DNA from: JBGPOS01 sp041488155
GTDB taxonomy: Bacteria > Chloroflexota > Dehalococcoidia > Tepidiformales > Tepidiformaceae
Reading direction: 5' to 3'
DNA: 18,951 nucleotides
NCBI GenBank assembly: GCA_041488155.1
Contig: JBGPOS010000072.1
Span: 1-18,951 of the forward strand
Of the stretch, positions 7,497 through 14,921 are shown one piece after another (the stretch's first letter is position 1; each line of letters begins with the position of its first letter). The notes beneath the pieces are model-generated. The model searched no databases. It was not told where the DNA came from and saw nothing but the letters and a program-made list of their open reading frames with translations. Position numbers and translations under genes: made by a program.

Positions 7497-8468
7497 GTGA
7501 AGAGGCTAGGCATCCTGACCAGCGGTGGGGACGCGCCAGGGATGAACGCTGCGATACGGGCGGCGGTGCGCACGGCGGGGTCTCACGACGTCGAGATGGT
7601 GGGGTATCTCGACGGGTTCGCGTGGCTGGTCGCTGGCCGGACCCAGCCGCTCGACGACCGCGCAGTGGGGAACATCATCCAGCGCGGCGGCACGGTCATC
7701 GGCACGTCTCGCTGTCCGGAGTTTCTCGACGGGGAGGTGCGTGCAAGGGCCATCGAGCAGCTTCGGGCTGCTCAGGTCGAAGGCCTGATCCTCATCGGCG
7801 GGGACGGTACGTTCCGGGGGGCGCGGGCCCTCGAAGTGGAACATGGCTTTCCCGTGGCGGGGATCCCGGCAACGATCGACAACGACGTTTTCGGGACGGA
7901 CGAGACGATCGGGTTCGACACGGCAGTGAACACGGCGGTGCTGGCGATCGACCAGGTACGCGACACGAGCGAATCGACGGGCACGATGTTTTTTGTCGAG
8001 GTAATGGGTCGCACCAGCGGGGCGATCGCCATGCACACGGCCGTGGCGGCAGGCGCCGCGGGCGTCCTGGTCCCGGAGGCGCACGAAGAGGCCGCACAGC
8101 TCGTCGAGCAATTGAGGGCTTCGATTGCGAAAGGGAAGCGGAGCCACATCGTCGTCGTTGCCGAAGGCGAGGAGCCCGGGGGGGCATTCGCGGTCGCTGC
8201 ACGGGTGGGCCAGCTGCTTGCGCACCCCTACCGGGTGGTCGTGTTGGGACACGTACAGCGTGGCGGCCGGCCCACGGCGCGTGACCGGGTCGTGGCAAGC
8301 ATTTCGGGAGCGCGGGCGGTCGAAGCGCTGCTGGCAGGGCGCGCAGGGGTGATGATCGGGATGCAGGGCGGCCGGGCAGTCGAAGTGCCGTTCAAGGACG
8401 TTGCGGCGCACGTCCATCCCGACCCCGACCTCGACCTGCTGGAACTTGCGCAGGGCCTCGCAGGCTAG
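7497..8468 (+). CDS. pfkA: 6-phosphofructokinase (ATP-type PfkA family)
   Basis: Glycolytic enzyme of 323 residues that phosphorylates fructose 6-phosphate at C1. The GTG start at 7497 gives (V)KRLGILTSGGDAPGMN, matching the usual N-terminus of the family, and places the active-site loop GGDGT at D103/G104, the same numbering as in E. coli. An ATG at 7467 would add ten residues without family support. Gly104 is the residue associated with ATP rather than pyrophosphate as donor. The next donor-linked position, Gly in PGTIDND of E. coli, is Ala here (PATIDND, A125, catalytic D128). Other motifs are VEVMGRTSG and LGHVQRGGRPTARDR for substrate binding across subunits. Length is normal for the short bacterial form. 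The ribosome binding site is weak. It lies divergent from DUF3048, and a strong hairpin element follows 49 bp after its stop. Confidence 0.95.
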   Translation: MKRLGILTSGGDAPGMNAAIRAAVRTAGSHDVEMVGYLDGFAWLVAGRTQPLDDRAVGNIIQRGGTVIGTSRCPEFLDGEVRARAIEQLRAAQVEGLILIGGDGTFRGARALEVEHGFPVAGIPATIDNDVFGTDETIGFDTAVNTAVLAIDQVRDTSESTGTMFFVEVMGRTSGAIAMHTAVAAGAAGVLVPEAHEEAAQLVEQLRASIAKGKRSHIVVVAEGEEPGGAFAVAARVGQLLAHPYRVVVLGHVQRGGRPTARDRVVASISGARAVEALLAGRAGVMIGMQGGRAVEVPFKDVAAHVHPDPDLDLLELAQGLAG

Positions 8469-8517
8469 TGAAGCTCAAGCTCGACTGCCGGGAGGATCGC
8501 GGGCCCTCATCCCCCGG

Positions 8518-8546
8518 CCCCTTCTCCCGCGCGGCGGGAGAAGGGG
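8518..8546. repeat. REP-like perfect hairpin (13 bp arms, 3 nt loop)
   Basis: The arm ccccttctcccgc (8518-8530) is exactly complementary to 8534-8546, with gcg between them. The flanks (ccctcatcccccgg before, agtgagccac after) look like the body of a longer interspersed repeat. It lies in the 211 bp gap between pfkA and the peroxiredoxin gene, so it could end pfkA transcription or protect its mRNA end, although no T-run follows. Whether it is repeated in the genome cannot be seen from this single copy. The rest of the gap holds only a candidate -10 box for the next gene. Confidence 0.75.
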
Positions 8547-8636
8547 AGTGAGCCACGGGTTCCTCAATTCCCCCAGACCAAGTTTGCTGTGTGGCAGTCG
8601 CGCGCTCTTGTCGAACCATCCGGCGAGGGACGGGCG

Positions 8637-8642
8637 TAGAAT
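8637..8642 (+). promoter_or_regulatory. Candidate -10 box TAGAAT for the peroxiredoxin gene
   Basis: TAGAAT matches five of six bases of the sigma-70 -10 consensus. Transcription would start near 8649 and give a leader of about 30 nt before the ATG at 8680, including the ggggg run at 8659-8663. No good -35 is seen at 16-18 bp; TTGTCG at 8608-8613 is 23 bp away. Tentative. Confidence 0.35.
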
Positions 8643-8679
8643 CGACCGAACGTGACCCGGGGGTTCGACGACGTTGACG

Positions 8680-9153
8680 ATGCCCGCTGTCGGGAGCGAG
8701 GCTCCCGCTTTTGATCTGCCAGACCACGCGGGGAACCGCGTGAAGTTGGCGGAACTCCGCGGTGGGTGGGTCGTGCTGTATTTCTATCCCAAGGACGACA
8801 CGCCGGGATGCACGAAGGAGGCCTGCAACCTGAGGGACAACCACTCAGAGATCGCCGCCCGGGGTGCGGTTGTGATCGGCGTGAGCGCCGACACCCCCGC
8901 CTCGCACGCGAAGTTCGTTGCCAAGTACGAGTTGCCGTTTACGTTGCTGGGGGACTCAGCAGGTCACGAAGTGGCCCGGCACTACGGGGCCTGGGGGACG
9001 AAGAACATGTACGGGCGTGAGTACGAGGGGGTCATCCGGGCGACGTTCATCATCGACCCCGGCGGCCGAGTCGCGAAGGTTTGGCCCCGAGTGAAGCCGG
9101 ACCGCCACGGCGAAGAGGTGCTGAACTGGCTGACGCAGAACTCGTCGAGCTAA
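8680..9153 (+). CDS. bcp: Thioredoxin-dependent peroxiredoxin (Bcp/PrxQ type, 2-Cys)
   Basis: Cytoplasmic thiol peroxidase of 157 residues that reduces hydrogen peroxide and organic hydroperoxides. The Bcp signature TPGCTKEACNLRD holds the peroxidatic Cys (C44) and the resolving Cys five residues later (C49), which defines the intramolecular-disulfide PrxQ class recycled by thioredoxin. The FYPKDDTPGC strand, the GVSADTPASHAKF segment and TFIIDPGGRV near the end all fit the family, and length is typical. The ATG at 8680 is chosen; a TTG two codons upstream (8674) is closer to the ggggg run (8659-8663) that could act as ribosome binding site and cannot be excluded. The next gene, gamma-glutamyltransferase, very probably begins inside this one or directly after it, so the two may be translated together. 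Confidence 0.93.
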   Translation: MPAVGSEAPAFDLPDHAGNRVKLAELRGGWVVLYFYPKDDTPGCTKEACNLRDNHSEIAARGAVVIGVSADTPASHAKFVAKYELPFTLLGDSAGHEVARHYGAWGTKNMYGREYEGVIRATFIIDPGGRVAKVWPRVKPDRHGEEVLNWLTQNSSS

Positions 9154-10745
9154 GCGAACGTTTCCCGCACCGGGGGGCTGTCCGAGGGCGCCGTGGCTGC
9201 GTGGCCACTGATCACCCGCTCGCGGCCGCGGCCGGAATGCACGTCCTGCGGGAGGGCGGCAGTGCAGCCGACGCAGCTGTCGCGGCCGCCGCGGTGATGG
9301 TGGTAGTGCAACCGCAGTACAGCCACCTGGGTGGGGACGTCTTCGCGATGGTCTTTTCCGGCGGGACGGTGGAGGCCCTGAACAGCTCGGGGCCCGCGCC
9401 ACAGGGGTTGGACGTCGAACAGTACCGGGCACTCGGCATGGTGCCGGATTCGGGACCTCTCTCGGTGACGGTGCCGGGTTGCGTCGGGGGGTGGGGCGAG
9501 CTTCACGCAAAGTACGGACGATTGCCCTGGGGCCGACTCTTCGAAGACGCGATCGCTCACGCGGAAGATGGCTTCGGAGCATCGCGCGGGCTCGCCCGGG
9601 CGGTGGCGAGGGGCCGAAGCCGCGTTTACCCCGGGGACTACTTCAAGCAGCTGTTCGGACGCGTCGAGGCTGACGGCGGCCAGGCAGTGATCCAGCCTGA
9701 TCTCGCGCGCACGCTTCGTTCCGTCGCGGCTGGCGCGGCGGACGCCTTCTACACGGGGGAGGTGGCGAAAGCCTGCCTGGCGGCTCTGGGCGGACGCGGC
9801 GCCGTCTTCGAGCTCGAAGAGTGGCGGTCCCCCTCGCGCTGGCTGGATGGGCTGAGCATCCCCTTCGGCGGATACCGGGTGCACACGCAGCCTCCGCCGT
9901 CGCAGGGCTTCGTCCTGCTGCTGGCTCTCGGCCTCTACGAGAACCTCACCATGGGGACACCGGTTCGTGAGGACCTGGTTGGCCAACGAGAGGCGCTTCG
10001 CGTCGCGTTCGGGGAGCGGAATCGGCTCGCAGGCGACCCAGACTTTTGCGGATTCGAGGCGAAGGAGCTGCTGCGCCCTGACTACATACAGGGCCTCGCC
10101 CAAAGGGCATCCGCGCCCAGCCCGGGTGGAGCCGACGGCGACACCACCTACATCCTCGCCATCGACGGCGAGGGCAACGCTGTGTCGCTGATTCAATCGG
10201 TGTTCGCACAGTGGGGGAGCGGCGTGATGGTGCCGGGCACGGGGATCCTGCTGAACAACCGGTTGATGGGCTTCACGCTCAGGCCGGGCCATCCAAACGA
10301 ACTGGCGCCCGGCAAGCGCCCGGTGCACACGCTCCATTCGTACCTCGTGACCGTAGACCCACCGGAACCGTTACCGCTGGCGACGAAGATCGGCGGGGCC
10401 CGAGGCCCGGCCGAATTGCGGATGGTGGGCGGCACGCCAGGAGCGGCGCGCCAACCGCAGACCAACTTGCAGGTTCTCGATGCGGTGCTTCAGCGCCGGG
10501 CGGACCCCCAGGACGCGCTGGACGCGCCGCGCTGGTCGATCGGACCTGCGGGCGGGGCCGATGTCGAGGTCGAGACTCGTGAACCAGACCTCCTCGGGAA
10601 TGCGTTCCGGGCAGGAGGACTCTCGGTTTCGCCGTTCCCACCATGGGACGGGCGAATGGGCCGATCGTATATCGCGCTGGTGGAGCAATCGGGGATTGCG
10701 GCCGCGGGAGACTTGCGCGGTGAAGGGCAGGCGCTGGTTTACTAG
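9081..10745 (+). CDS. ggt: Gamma-glutamyltransferase family protein (Ntn hydrolase proenzyme); start uncertain
   Basis: Proenzyme of the gamma-glutamyltranspeptidase family, which cleaves itself and then hydrolyses or transfers gamma-glutamyl groups, for example from glutathione. The large-subunit part has GCVATDHPLAAAAG, REGGSAADAAVAAA, QPQYSHLGGD and SVTVPGCVGGW. The self-cleavage site and N-terminal nucleophile are in GDTTYILAIDGEGNAVSL; the first Thr (codon 10143, residue 355 counted from 9081) would begin the small subunit. GILLNNRLMGF and APGKRPVHTLHS follow as in active members. There is no signal peptide, so it is probably cytoplasmic, unlike E. coli Ggt. Conserved sequence begins near 9165, but the only standard in-frame starts are TTG at 9081 (73 bp inside bcp) and GTG at 9201 (inside the conserved block). 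A CTG at 9126 has a well-spaced AAGAGG in front. Relatives such as YwrD-like or acylase-like members remain possible for substrate. Confidence 0.88.
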   Translation: MAPSEAGPPRRRGAELADAELVELSERFPHRGAVRGRRGCVATDHPLAAAAGMHVLREGGSAADAAVAAAAVMVVVQPQYSHLGGDVFAMVFSGGTVEALNSSGPAPQGLDVEQYRALGMVPDSGPLSVTVPGCVGGWGELHAKYGRLPWGRLFEDAIAHAEDGFGASRGLARAVARGRSRVYPGDYFKQLFGRVEADGGQAVIQPDLARTLRSVAAGAADAFYTGEVAKACLAALGGRGAVFELEEWRSPSRWLDGLSIPFGGYRVHTQPPPSQGFVLLLALGLYENLTMGTPVREDLVGQREALRVAFGERNRLAGDPDFCGFEAKELLRPDYIQGLAQRASAPSPGGADGDTTYILAIDGEGNAVSLIQSVFAQWGSGVMVPGTGILLNNRLMGFTLRPGHPNELAPGKRPVHTLHSYLVTVDPPEPLPLATKIGGARGPAELRMVGGTPGAARQPQTNLQVLDAVLQRRADPQDALDAPRWSIGPAGGADVEVETREPDLLGNAFRAGGLSVSPFPPWDGRMGRSYIALVEQSGIAAAGDLRGEGQALVY

Positions 10746-10780
10746 CTCGCGGATACGTCGCTCATATTCTCCTCCCACCT

Positions 10781-10786
10781 TAGGAT
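10781..10786 (+). promoter_or_regulatory. Candidate -10 box TAGGAT for the M1 aminopeptidase gene
   Basis: The same hexamer that precedes the DUF3090 gene. Transcription would begin near 10793 and give a leader of about 26 nt before the chosen ATG at 10819, including the GGAG at 10809-10812. No clear -35 is present. A second possible box, TATTCT, is at 10765-10770. Tentative. Confidence 0.35.
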
Positions 10787-10818
10787 CCGCCCGCAGCCGC
10801 GTTGCCATGGAGCCAGCC

Positions 10819-13368
10819 ATGTCGGAATCCAGCATCCACGAAGGGCGGACCTTGCGCCGGCACGAGACGGGGGACGTGGCGACGCCTGCACACGCACTCC
10901 CCGGCGATCACCCCCAGTGGCCTCGTGACCGGGTGGTCGATGTGCGCCACATCCTTCTCGAGCTCAGGCTCAACGTCGTTGAACGAAGCATCCAGGGCGT
11001 CGCCACGCACACCGTCACCCCGCTGAACGACGGCCTCGAGCGCGTCGAATTCGACGCGGTCGAGATGCAGATCGATAGGGTGACCGTCAACGGGTCCGAC
11101 GCTGCATTCAACTACGATGGGCGCCGGCTGGTGGTCGGCCTCGGGTCTCCCCGGACGCGCGGGGAACGGTTGAACATCGCTATCCAGTACGGTTGCGCCC
11201 CGCGTCTGGGGCTCTACTTCATCGGCCCGAACGACGCCTACCCCGGCAAGCCGGCGCAGGTGTGGTCGCAGGGGCAGGATGAGGACTCACGGTACTGGTA
11301 TCCCTGCTACGACTACCCGAACGAGAAGCAGTCGAGCGAGATGCTGGTGACCGTCCCCGGAAGCTGGTTCGCGCTTTCGAACGGGAGGCTTGTCAAAGAG
11401 AAGGCTAACGGCGACGGCACGCGCACCTTTCACTGGCTGCAGGAGCGCCCCCACGCCAATTACCTCATTACGCTCGCCGCAGGTGAGTTCAGCCGCATCG
11501 ACGCCAGCCGTGAGGGCCTGACGATCGACTACTTTGTGGAAGAGAAGGATCTTGGGCGCGGGAAACTCACGTTTAAGAACACGCCCCCGATGATCGCGCT
11601 CTTCGAGCGAATTACGGGTTTGAAGTACCCATGGGCGAAGTACAGCCAGGTGGTCGTGCGGGACTTCGTGTTTGGCGGGATGGAGAACACAAGCGCGACC
11701 ACGATGACCGAGAACATTCTCATCGACCGCAAGGCGGCGCGAGACTACACGAGCGACGGTCTGGTTTCCCACGAACTCGCCCACATGTGGTTTGGCGACC
11801 TTTTCACCTGCCGCGATTGGTCGCACGGGTGGTTGAACGAGAGTTTCGCGACGTACATGGAGTTGCTCTGGGACGAAGAGCACCGTGGCATCGACGAGTA
11901 CCGGCAGGGGGTCATCGAGAACAGCCAGGCCTATTTCGAGGAGCGGTACCGCCGCCCGATAGTGACGAACGTCTACAACGAGCCGATCGACATATTCGAC
12001 CGGCATCTGTACGAGAAGGGCTCCGTGGTGGTCCACATGCTTCGCGGCGTGCTGGGCGACGAGCAGTTCTTTCGCTCGCTCAGGCGGTATTGCTCGGCGA
12101 ACGAGGACGGCAGCGTCATCACGCAGGACCTGGTCAATGCGATCGAGGCTGAGACAGGCCGCAACCTCGAGTGGTTCTTCGACCAGTGGGTTTACCGGCC
12201 GGGGCACCCCTCGTTCAAGGTCAGCTGGAGCTGGGACGAGGAGGCGAAGCTGGCATCCGTAAGCGTGAAGCAGGTGCACAAGACCGACGACGGCACGGCC
12301 ATCTTCCGGGTCCCGTTGACGATCGATTTCGGGGTGGGCCGGAAGAAGCCGGTCTCCTTCGCAGTCGAGGTGAAGGAGAAGGAGCACACGTTCGTGTTCG
12401 CGCTCCCGGCGAAGCCCGACCTCTGCCGCTTCGACCCCTACAACCGTGTGCTGAAGGAGCTGGACTTCGAAAAGTCGGCGGGAGAGCTGCGGCTTCAGCT
12501 GCGCGCCGACGACGACACTGCGGGGCGACAGGCTGCGGCAGTCTCGCTGGGAAAAAAGGGGGGACCGGAAGCGGTGGCGGCGCTAGAGGCCAGCGTCGTG
12601 GGCGATCGCTTCTGGGGCGTGCAGGCGGCCGCGGCGAAAGCGCTAGGAGCAATCAGGTCGGCGGCGGCGCGCGATGCGCTCCTTCGATGCCTGTCAGTTC
12701 GCCAGCCGAAGGCTCGGCGGGCGGTAGTGGCTGCGCTGGGCGAGTTCCGCGGCGATGAGGCCGTCCTTGCCGCCATCGCCCCCCTAGCCCGGCGCGACGC
12801 ATCGTGGTTTGTGGAGTCGGAGGCGAACCGCAGTGCGGGGAAGCTACGGGCCGCAGGGTCTTTCGACGTGATTGCGGCGAACGTCGACCGGCCATCGTTT
12901 CGGCAGGTGGTGCGAAACGGCTGCCTCGACGGGCTCGTGGAACTGCGGGACGAGCGCGGGCTGGAGCTGATCTCGAAGGCGGCGGTGTATGGGGCGCCGG
13001 CCCAGTCACGCGCCACCGCGGTCGGGGCGATTGCCCGGCTCGGGCAGTGCTTCGACGGAAGAAAGGCCGAACTCAGCGAGCTTCTCGCGAGCTACCTGCG
13101 CGACCCCGACTTCCGCGTCCGGATAGCGGCGGCGAACGGCTTCCGCACCCTGAAGGCCCCGGCACAGGCGACCGCGCTGGATGAGATGGCCGCACGCGAA
13201 CTCGACGGCCGGGCGGTGAGAGTGGCCAGGGAGGTTTCGGGGATCTTGCGGAAGGGCGCCCAGACCGAGGAGGAGGTCAAGGCGCTGCGAGACGAGTTTG
13301 AGAAGCTGCGCGACGAAAACACCAGGCTCAAGGACCGGCTCGAACGCATCGAAGCGCGACAAAAATAA
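10819..13368 (+). CDS. M1 family zinc aminopeptidase with HEAT repeats and C-terminal leucine zipper
   Basis: Aminopeptidase of 849 residues. The M1 catalytic part covers about residues 30-540: GGMEN substrate motif at 286-290, zinc site HELAH at 318-322 with the third ligand E341 in NESFATY, spaced exactly 18 residues after the second His, and the transition-state Tyr in LYEKGSVVVHM. From about 555 to 810 follows an alanine-rich helical repeat region typical of HEAT repeats (for example AAAKALGAIRSAAARDALL and RVRIAAANGF). The last 35 residues form a charged coiled coil with leucines in heptads. No signal peptide is seen. I start at the ATG of 10819 because a GGAG (10809-10812) stands 6 nt before it; the ATG at 10807 has no such site. 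The M1-HEAT order is known from other phyla; the zipper tail suggests dimerisation, which is inference. It is codirectional with ggt (73 bp gap) and glpK (50 bp gap). Confidence 0.93.
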   Translation: MSESSIHEGRTLRRHETGDVATPAHALPGDHPQWPRDRVVDVRHILLELRLNVVERSIQGVATHTVTPLNDGLERVEFDAVEMQIDRVTVNGSDAAFNYDGRRLVVGLGSPRTRGERLNIAIQYGCAPRLGLYFIGPNDAYPGKPAQVWSQGQDEDSRYWYPCYDYPNEKQSSEMLVTVPGSWFALSNGRLVKEKANGDGTRTFHWLQERPHANYLITLAAGEFSRIDASREGLTIDYFVEEKDLGRGKLTFKNTPPMIALFERITGLKYPWAKYSQVVVRDFVFGGMENTSATTMTENILIDRKAARDYTSDGLVSHELAHMWFGDLFTCRDWSHGWLNESFATYMELLWDEEHRGIDEYRQGVIENSQAYFEERYRRPIVTNVYNEPIDIFDRHLYEKGSVVVHMLRGVLGDEQFFRSLRRYCSANEDGSVITQDLVNAIEAETGRNLEWFFDQWVYRPGHPSFKVSWSWDEEAKLASVSVKQVHKTDDGTAIFRVPLTIDFGVGRKKPVSFAVEVKEKEHTFVFALPAKPDLCRFDPYNRVLKELDFEKSAGELRLQLRADDDTAGRQAAAVSLGKKGGPEAVAALEASVVGDRFWGVQAAAAKALGAIRSAAARDALLRCLSVRQPKARRAVVAALGEFRGDEAVLAAIAPLARRDASWFVESEANRSAGKLRAAGSFDVIAANVDRPSFRQVVRNGCLDGLVELRDERGLELISKAAVYGAPAQSRATAVGAIARLGQCFDGRKAELSELLASYLRDPDFRVRIAAANGFRTLKAPAQATALDEMAARELDGRAVRVAREVSGILRKGAQTEEEVKALRDEFEKLRDENTRLKDRLERIEARQK

Positions 13369-13405
13369 GCGCATATTCTGCGTCGTCGGGGGAGCGCCCG
13401 CTCCG

Positions 13406-13411
13406 TATACT
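13406..13411 (+). promoter_or_regulatory. Candidate -10 box TATACT for a leaderless glpK-glpD transcript
   Basis: TATACT matches five of six bases of the -10 consensus and ends 7 nt before the GTG of glpK, which is where transcription would begin. No ribosome binding site fits between them. No -35 match is seen 16-18 bp upstream. The same arrangement occurs before three other genes in the window. Confidence 0.55.
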
Positions 13412-13418
13412 CCGGGGT

Positions 13419-14921
13419 GTGGCAGGCCGTTACATTCTCGCGATCGACCAGGGCACGACGAGTTCGCGGGCGCTCATCGTAGACAGACAGGGGGCGGTGG
13501 TGGGCGTGGGACAGCGGTTGGTCACGCAGCACTACCCGCGGCCGGGCTGGGTGGAGCACGACCCGGCTGAGATCTGGCAGTCGACGCTGGATTCTATCGA
13601 GGCCGCCCTGAAGGCAGCTGGCATTGAGTTCCGCGACCTGGCGGCGGTCGGCGTAACCAATCAGCGAGAAACTGTCGTGGTGTGGGAACGCGCCTCCGGG
13701 CAGCCCACCGGGCCGGCAATCGTCTGGCAGGATCGGCGGACGTCGGACCTCTGCGAGTGGCTTCGCGCGGAAGGGCACGAAGCGAAAATCGCCCACAACA
13801 CGGGACTGACGCTCGATCCCTACTTCTCGGGGACGAAGCTGGCGTGGCTGCTGGGCGACCGCCCGGATCTGCGGGGGCCCGCGGAACGGGGCGAGCTCGC
13901 GGCGGGCACGGTCGACAGCTGGCTCGCGTGGAACCTGACGGGCGGCAAACGTCACGTTACGGACTACACGAACGCCAGCCGCACGCTTCTGTTCAACCTG
14001 CGCAGCGGCCGCTGGGACGACGAACTCTGCGGCCTGCTCGATGTGCCGCGCGCGGTGCTCCCCCAGGCGCAGCCGTCACGATCAGCGTTCGGCGTGACCG
14101 ACGAGTCGATCTTCGGCTCGGAGGTGCCCATCCTGGGAATCGCAGGCGATCAGCAGGCCGCGCTGTTCGGACAGGCGTGCTTTGTGCCGGGACAGGCGAA
14201 GAACACCTACGGCACCGGTTGTTTTCTCCTCGCCAATGCCGGGAGTGAACCTATCGAGTCGAAGAACCACATGCTGGTGTCGCTCGGGGCGAACGCCGGG
14301 GCGTCGGGCCCGGAGTATGTGCTCGAGGGTTCGGTGTTTGTGGCAGGCGCTCTCATCCAATGGCTGCGAGACGAATTGCATCTGATCGAGCACGCGGACG
14401 AGATTGAGGAGCTGGCTGGCTCGGTACCGGATACCGACGGAGTAACGATCGTGCCGGCGTTCACGGGGCTTGGCGCACCTCACTGGGACCCACACGCGCG
14501 GGGTGCGATCCTCGGGCTCACGCGGGGCACCAGCCGGGGCCACATCGCCCGGGCCGCGCTTGAGGCGATCGCCCTGTCCAGCGCTTTGCTGCTCGAGGCG
14601 ATGAATGCGGATCTGCCGGCTCCGATCGAGTTCCTTCGAGTGGACGGGGGCGCCGCTCACAACAACCTGTTGATGCAATTGCAGGCTGACCTCGCCGGGA
14701 TCCCGGTGGATCGCCCCCACCAGACGGAGTCTGCGGCGCTGGGAGCGGCTTTCCTCGCAGGACTGGGCGTGGGCACCTGGTCTTCGTTCGACGAGGTTGC
14801 CGCTCTCTGGCGGGCTGAGCGGACCTTCGAGCCGCGGATCGGCGCCGCGGAACGGGCAGCGCGGATCGAGGTCTGGCGACGCGCCGTAGACCGGACGCTG
14901 GGCTGGGCCGCGCCTGCATGA
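13419..14921 (+). CDS. glpK: Glycerol kinase
   Basis: FGGY-family kinase of 500 residues that converts glycerol and ATP to sn-glycerol 3-phosphate in the cytoplasm. The N-terminal ATPase half begins YILAIDQGTTSSRALIVD; glycerol-binding features include WVEHDPAEIW, GVTNQRETVVVWE and the SGTKLAWLL segment. The hinge and C-terminal half show GIAGDQQAALFGQ, NTYGTGCFLL, PAFTGLGAPHWDP and the FGGY signature region DGGAAHNNLLMQLQADL, ending in SAALGAAFLAGLG. Length is standard and no key motif is missing. The start is GTG at 13419, the first residue before the conserved AGRYILAID. It has no separate ribosome binding site, and the TATACT box just upstream suggests a leaderless message. Its stop overlaps the start of glpD by 4 bp, so the product is passed to the next enzyme made from the same message. 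No glycerol channel gene is adjacent. Confidence 0.97.
   Translation: MAGRYILAIDQGTTSSRALIVDRQGAVVGVGQRLVTQHYPRPGWVEHDPAEIWQSTLDSIEAALKAAGIEFRDLAAVGVTNQRETVVVWERASGQPTGPAIVWQDRRTSDLCEWLRAEGHEAKIAHNTGLTLDPYFSGTKLAWLLGDRPDLRGPAERGELAAGTVDSWLAWNLTGGKRHVTDYTNASRTLLFNLRSGRWDDELCGLLDVPRAVLPQAQPSRSAFGVTDESIFGSEVPILGIAGDQQAALFGQACFVPGQAKNTYGTGCFLLANAGSEPIESKNHMLVSLGANAGASGPEYVLEGSVFVAGALIQWLRDELHLIEHADEIEELAGSVPDTDGVTIVPAFTGLGAPHWDPHARGAILGLTRGTSRGHIARAALEAIALSSALLLEAMNADLPAPIEFLRVDGGAAHNNLLMQLQADLAGIPVDRPHQTESAALGAAFLAGLGVGTWSSFDEVAALWRAERTFEPRIGAAERAARIEVWRRAVDRTLGWAAPA

Noticed and set aside
7109..8284. Plus-strand open frame of 391 codons spanning the DUF3048 start and pfkA
   Set aside because: Arg/Gly-rich out-of-frame reading of pfkA; crosses the promoter region and has no domain.
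9150..10337. Minus-strand open frame of 395 codons
   Set aside because: Antisense to gamma-glutamyltransferase, whose catalytic motifs are intact on the plus strand.
10480..10818. Upstream extension of the M1 aminopeptidase frame
   Set aside because: It overlaps the end of ggt, is Arg/Ser-rich, and the ATG at 10819 has a properly spaced GGAG.
11287..12387. Minus-strand open frame of 366 codons
   Set aside because: Antisense to the M1 catalytic domain; no family motif.
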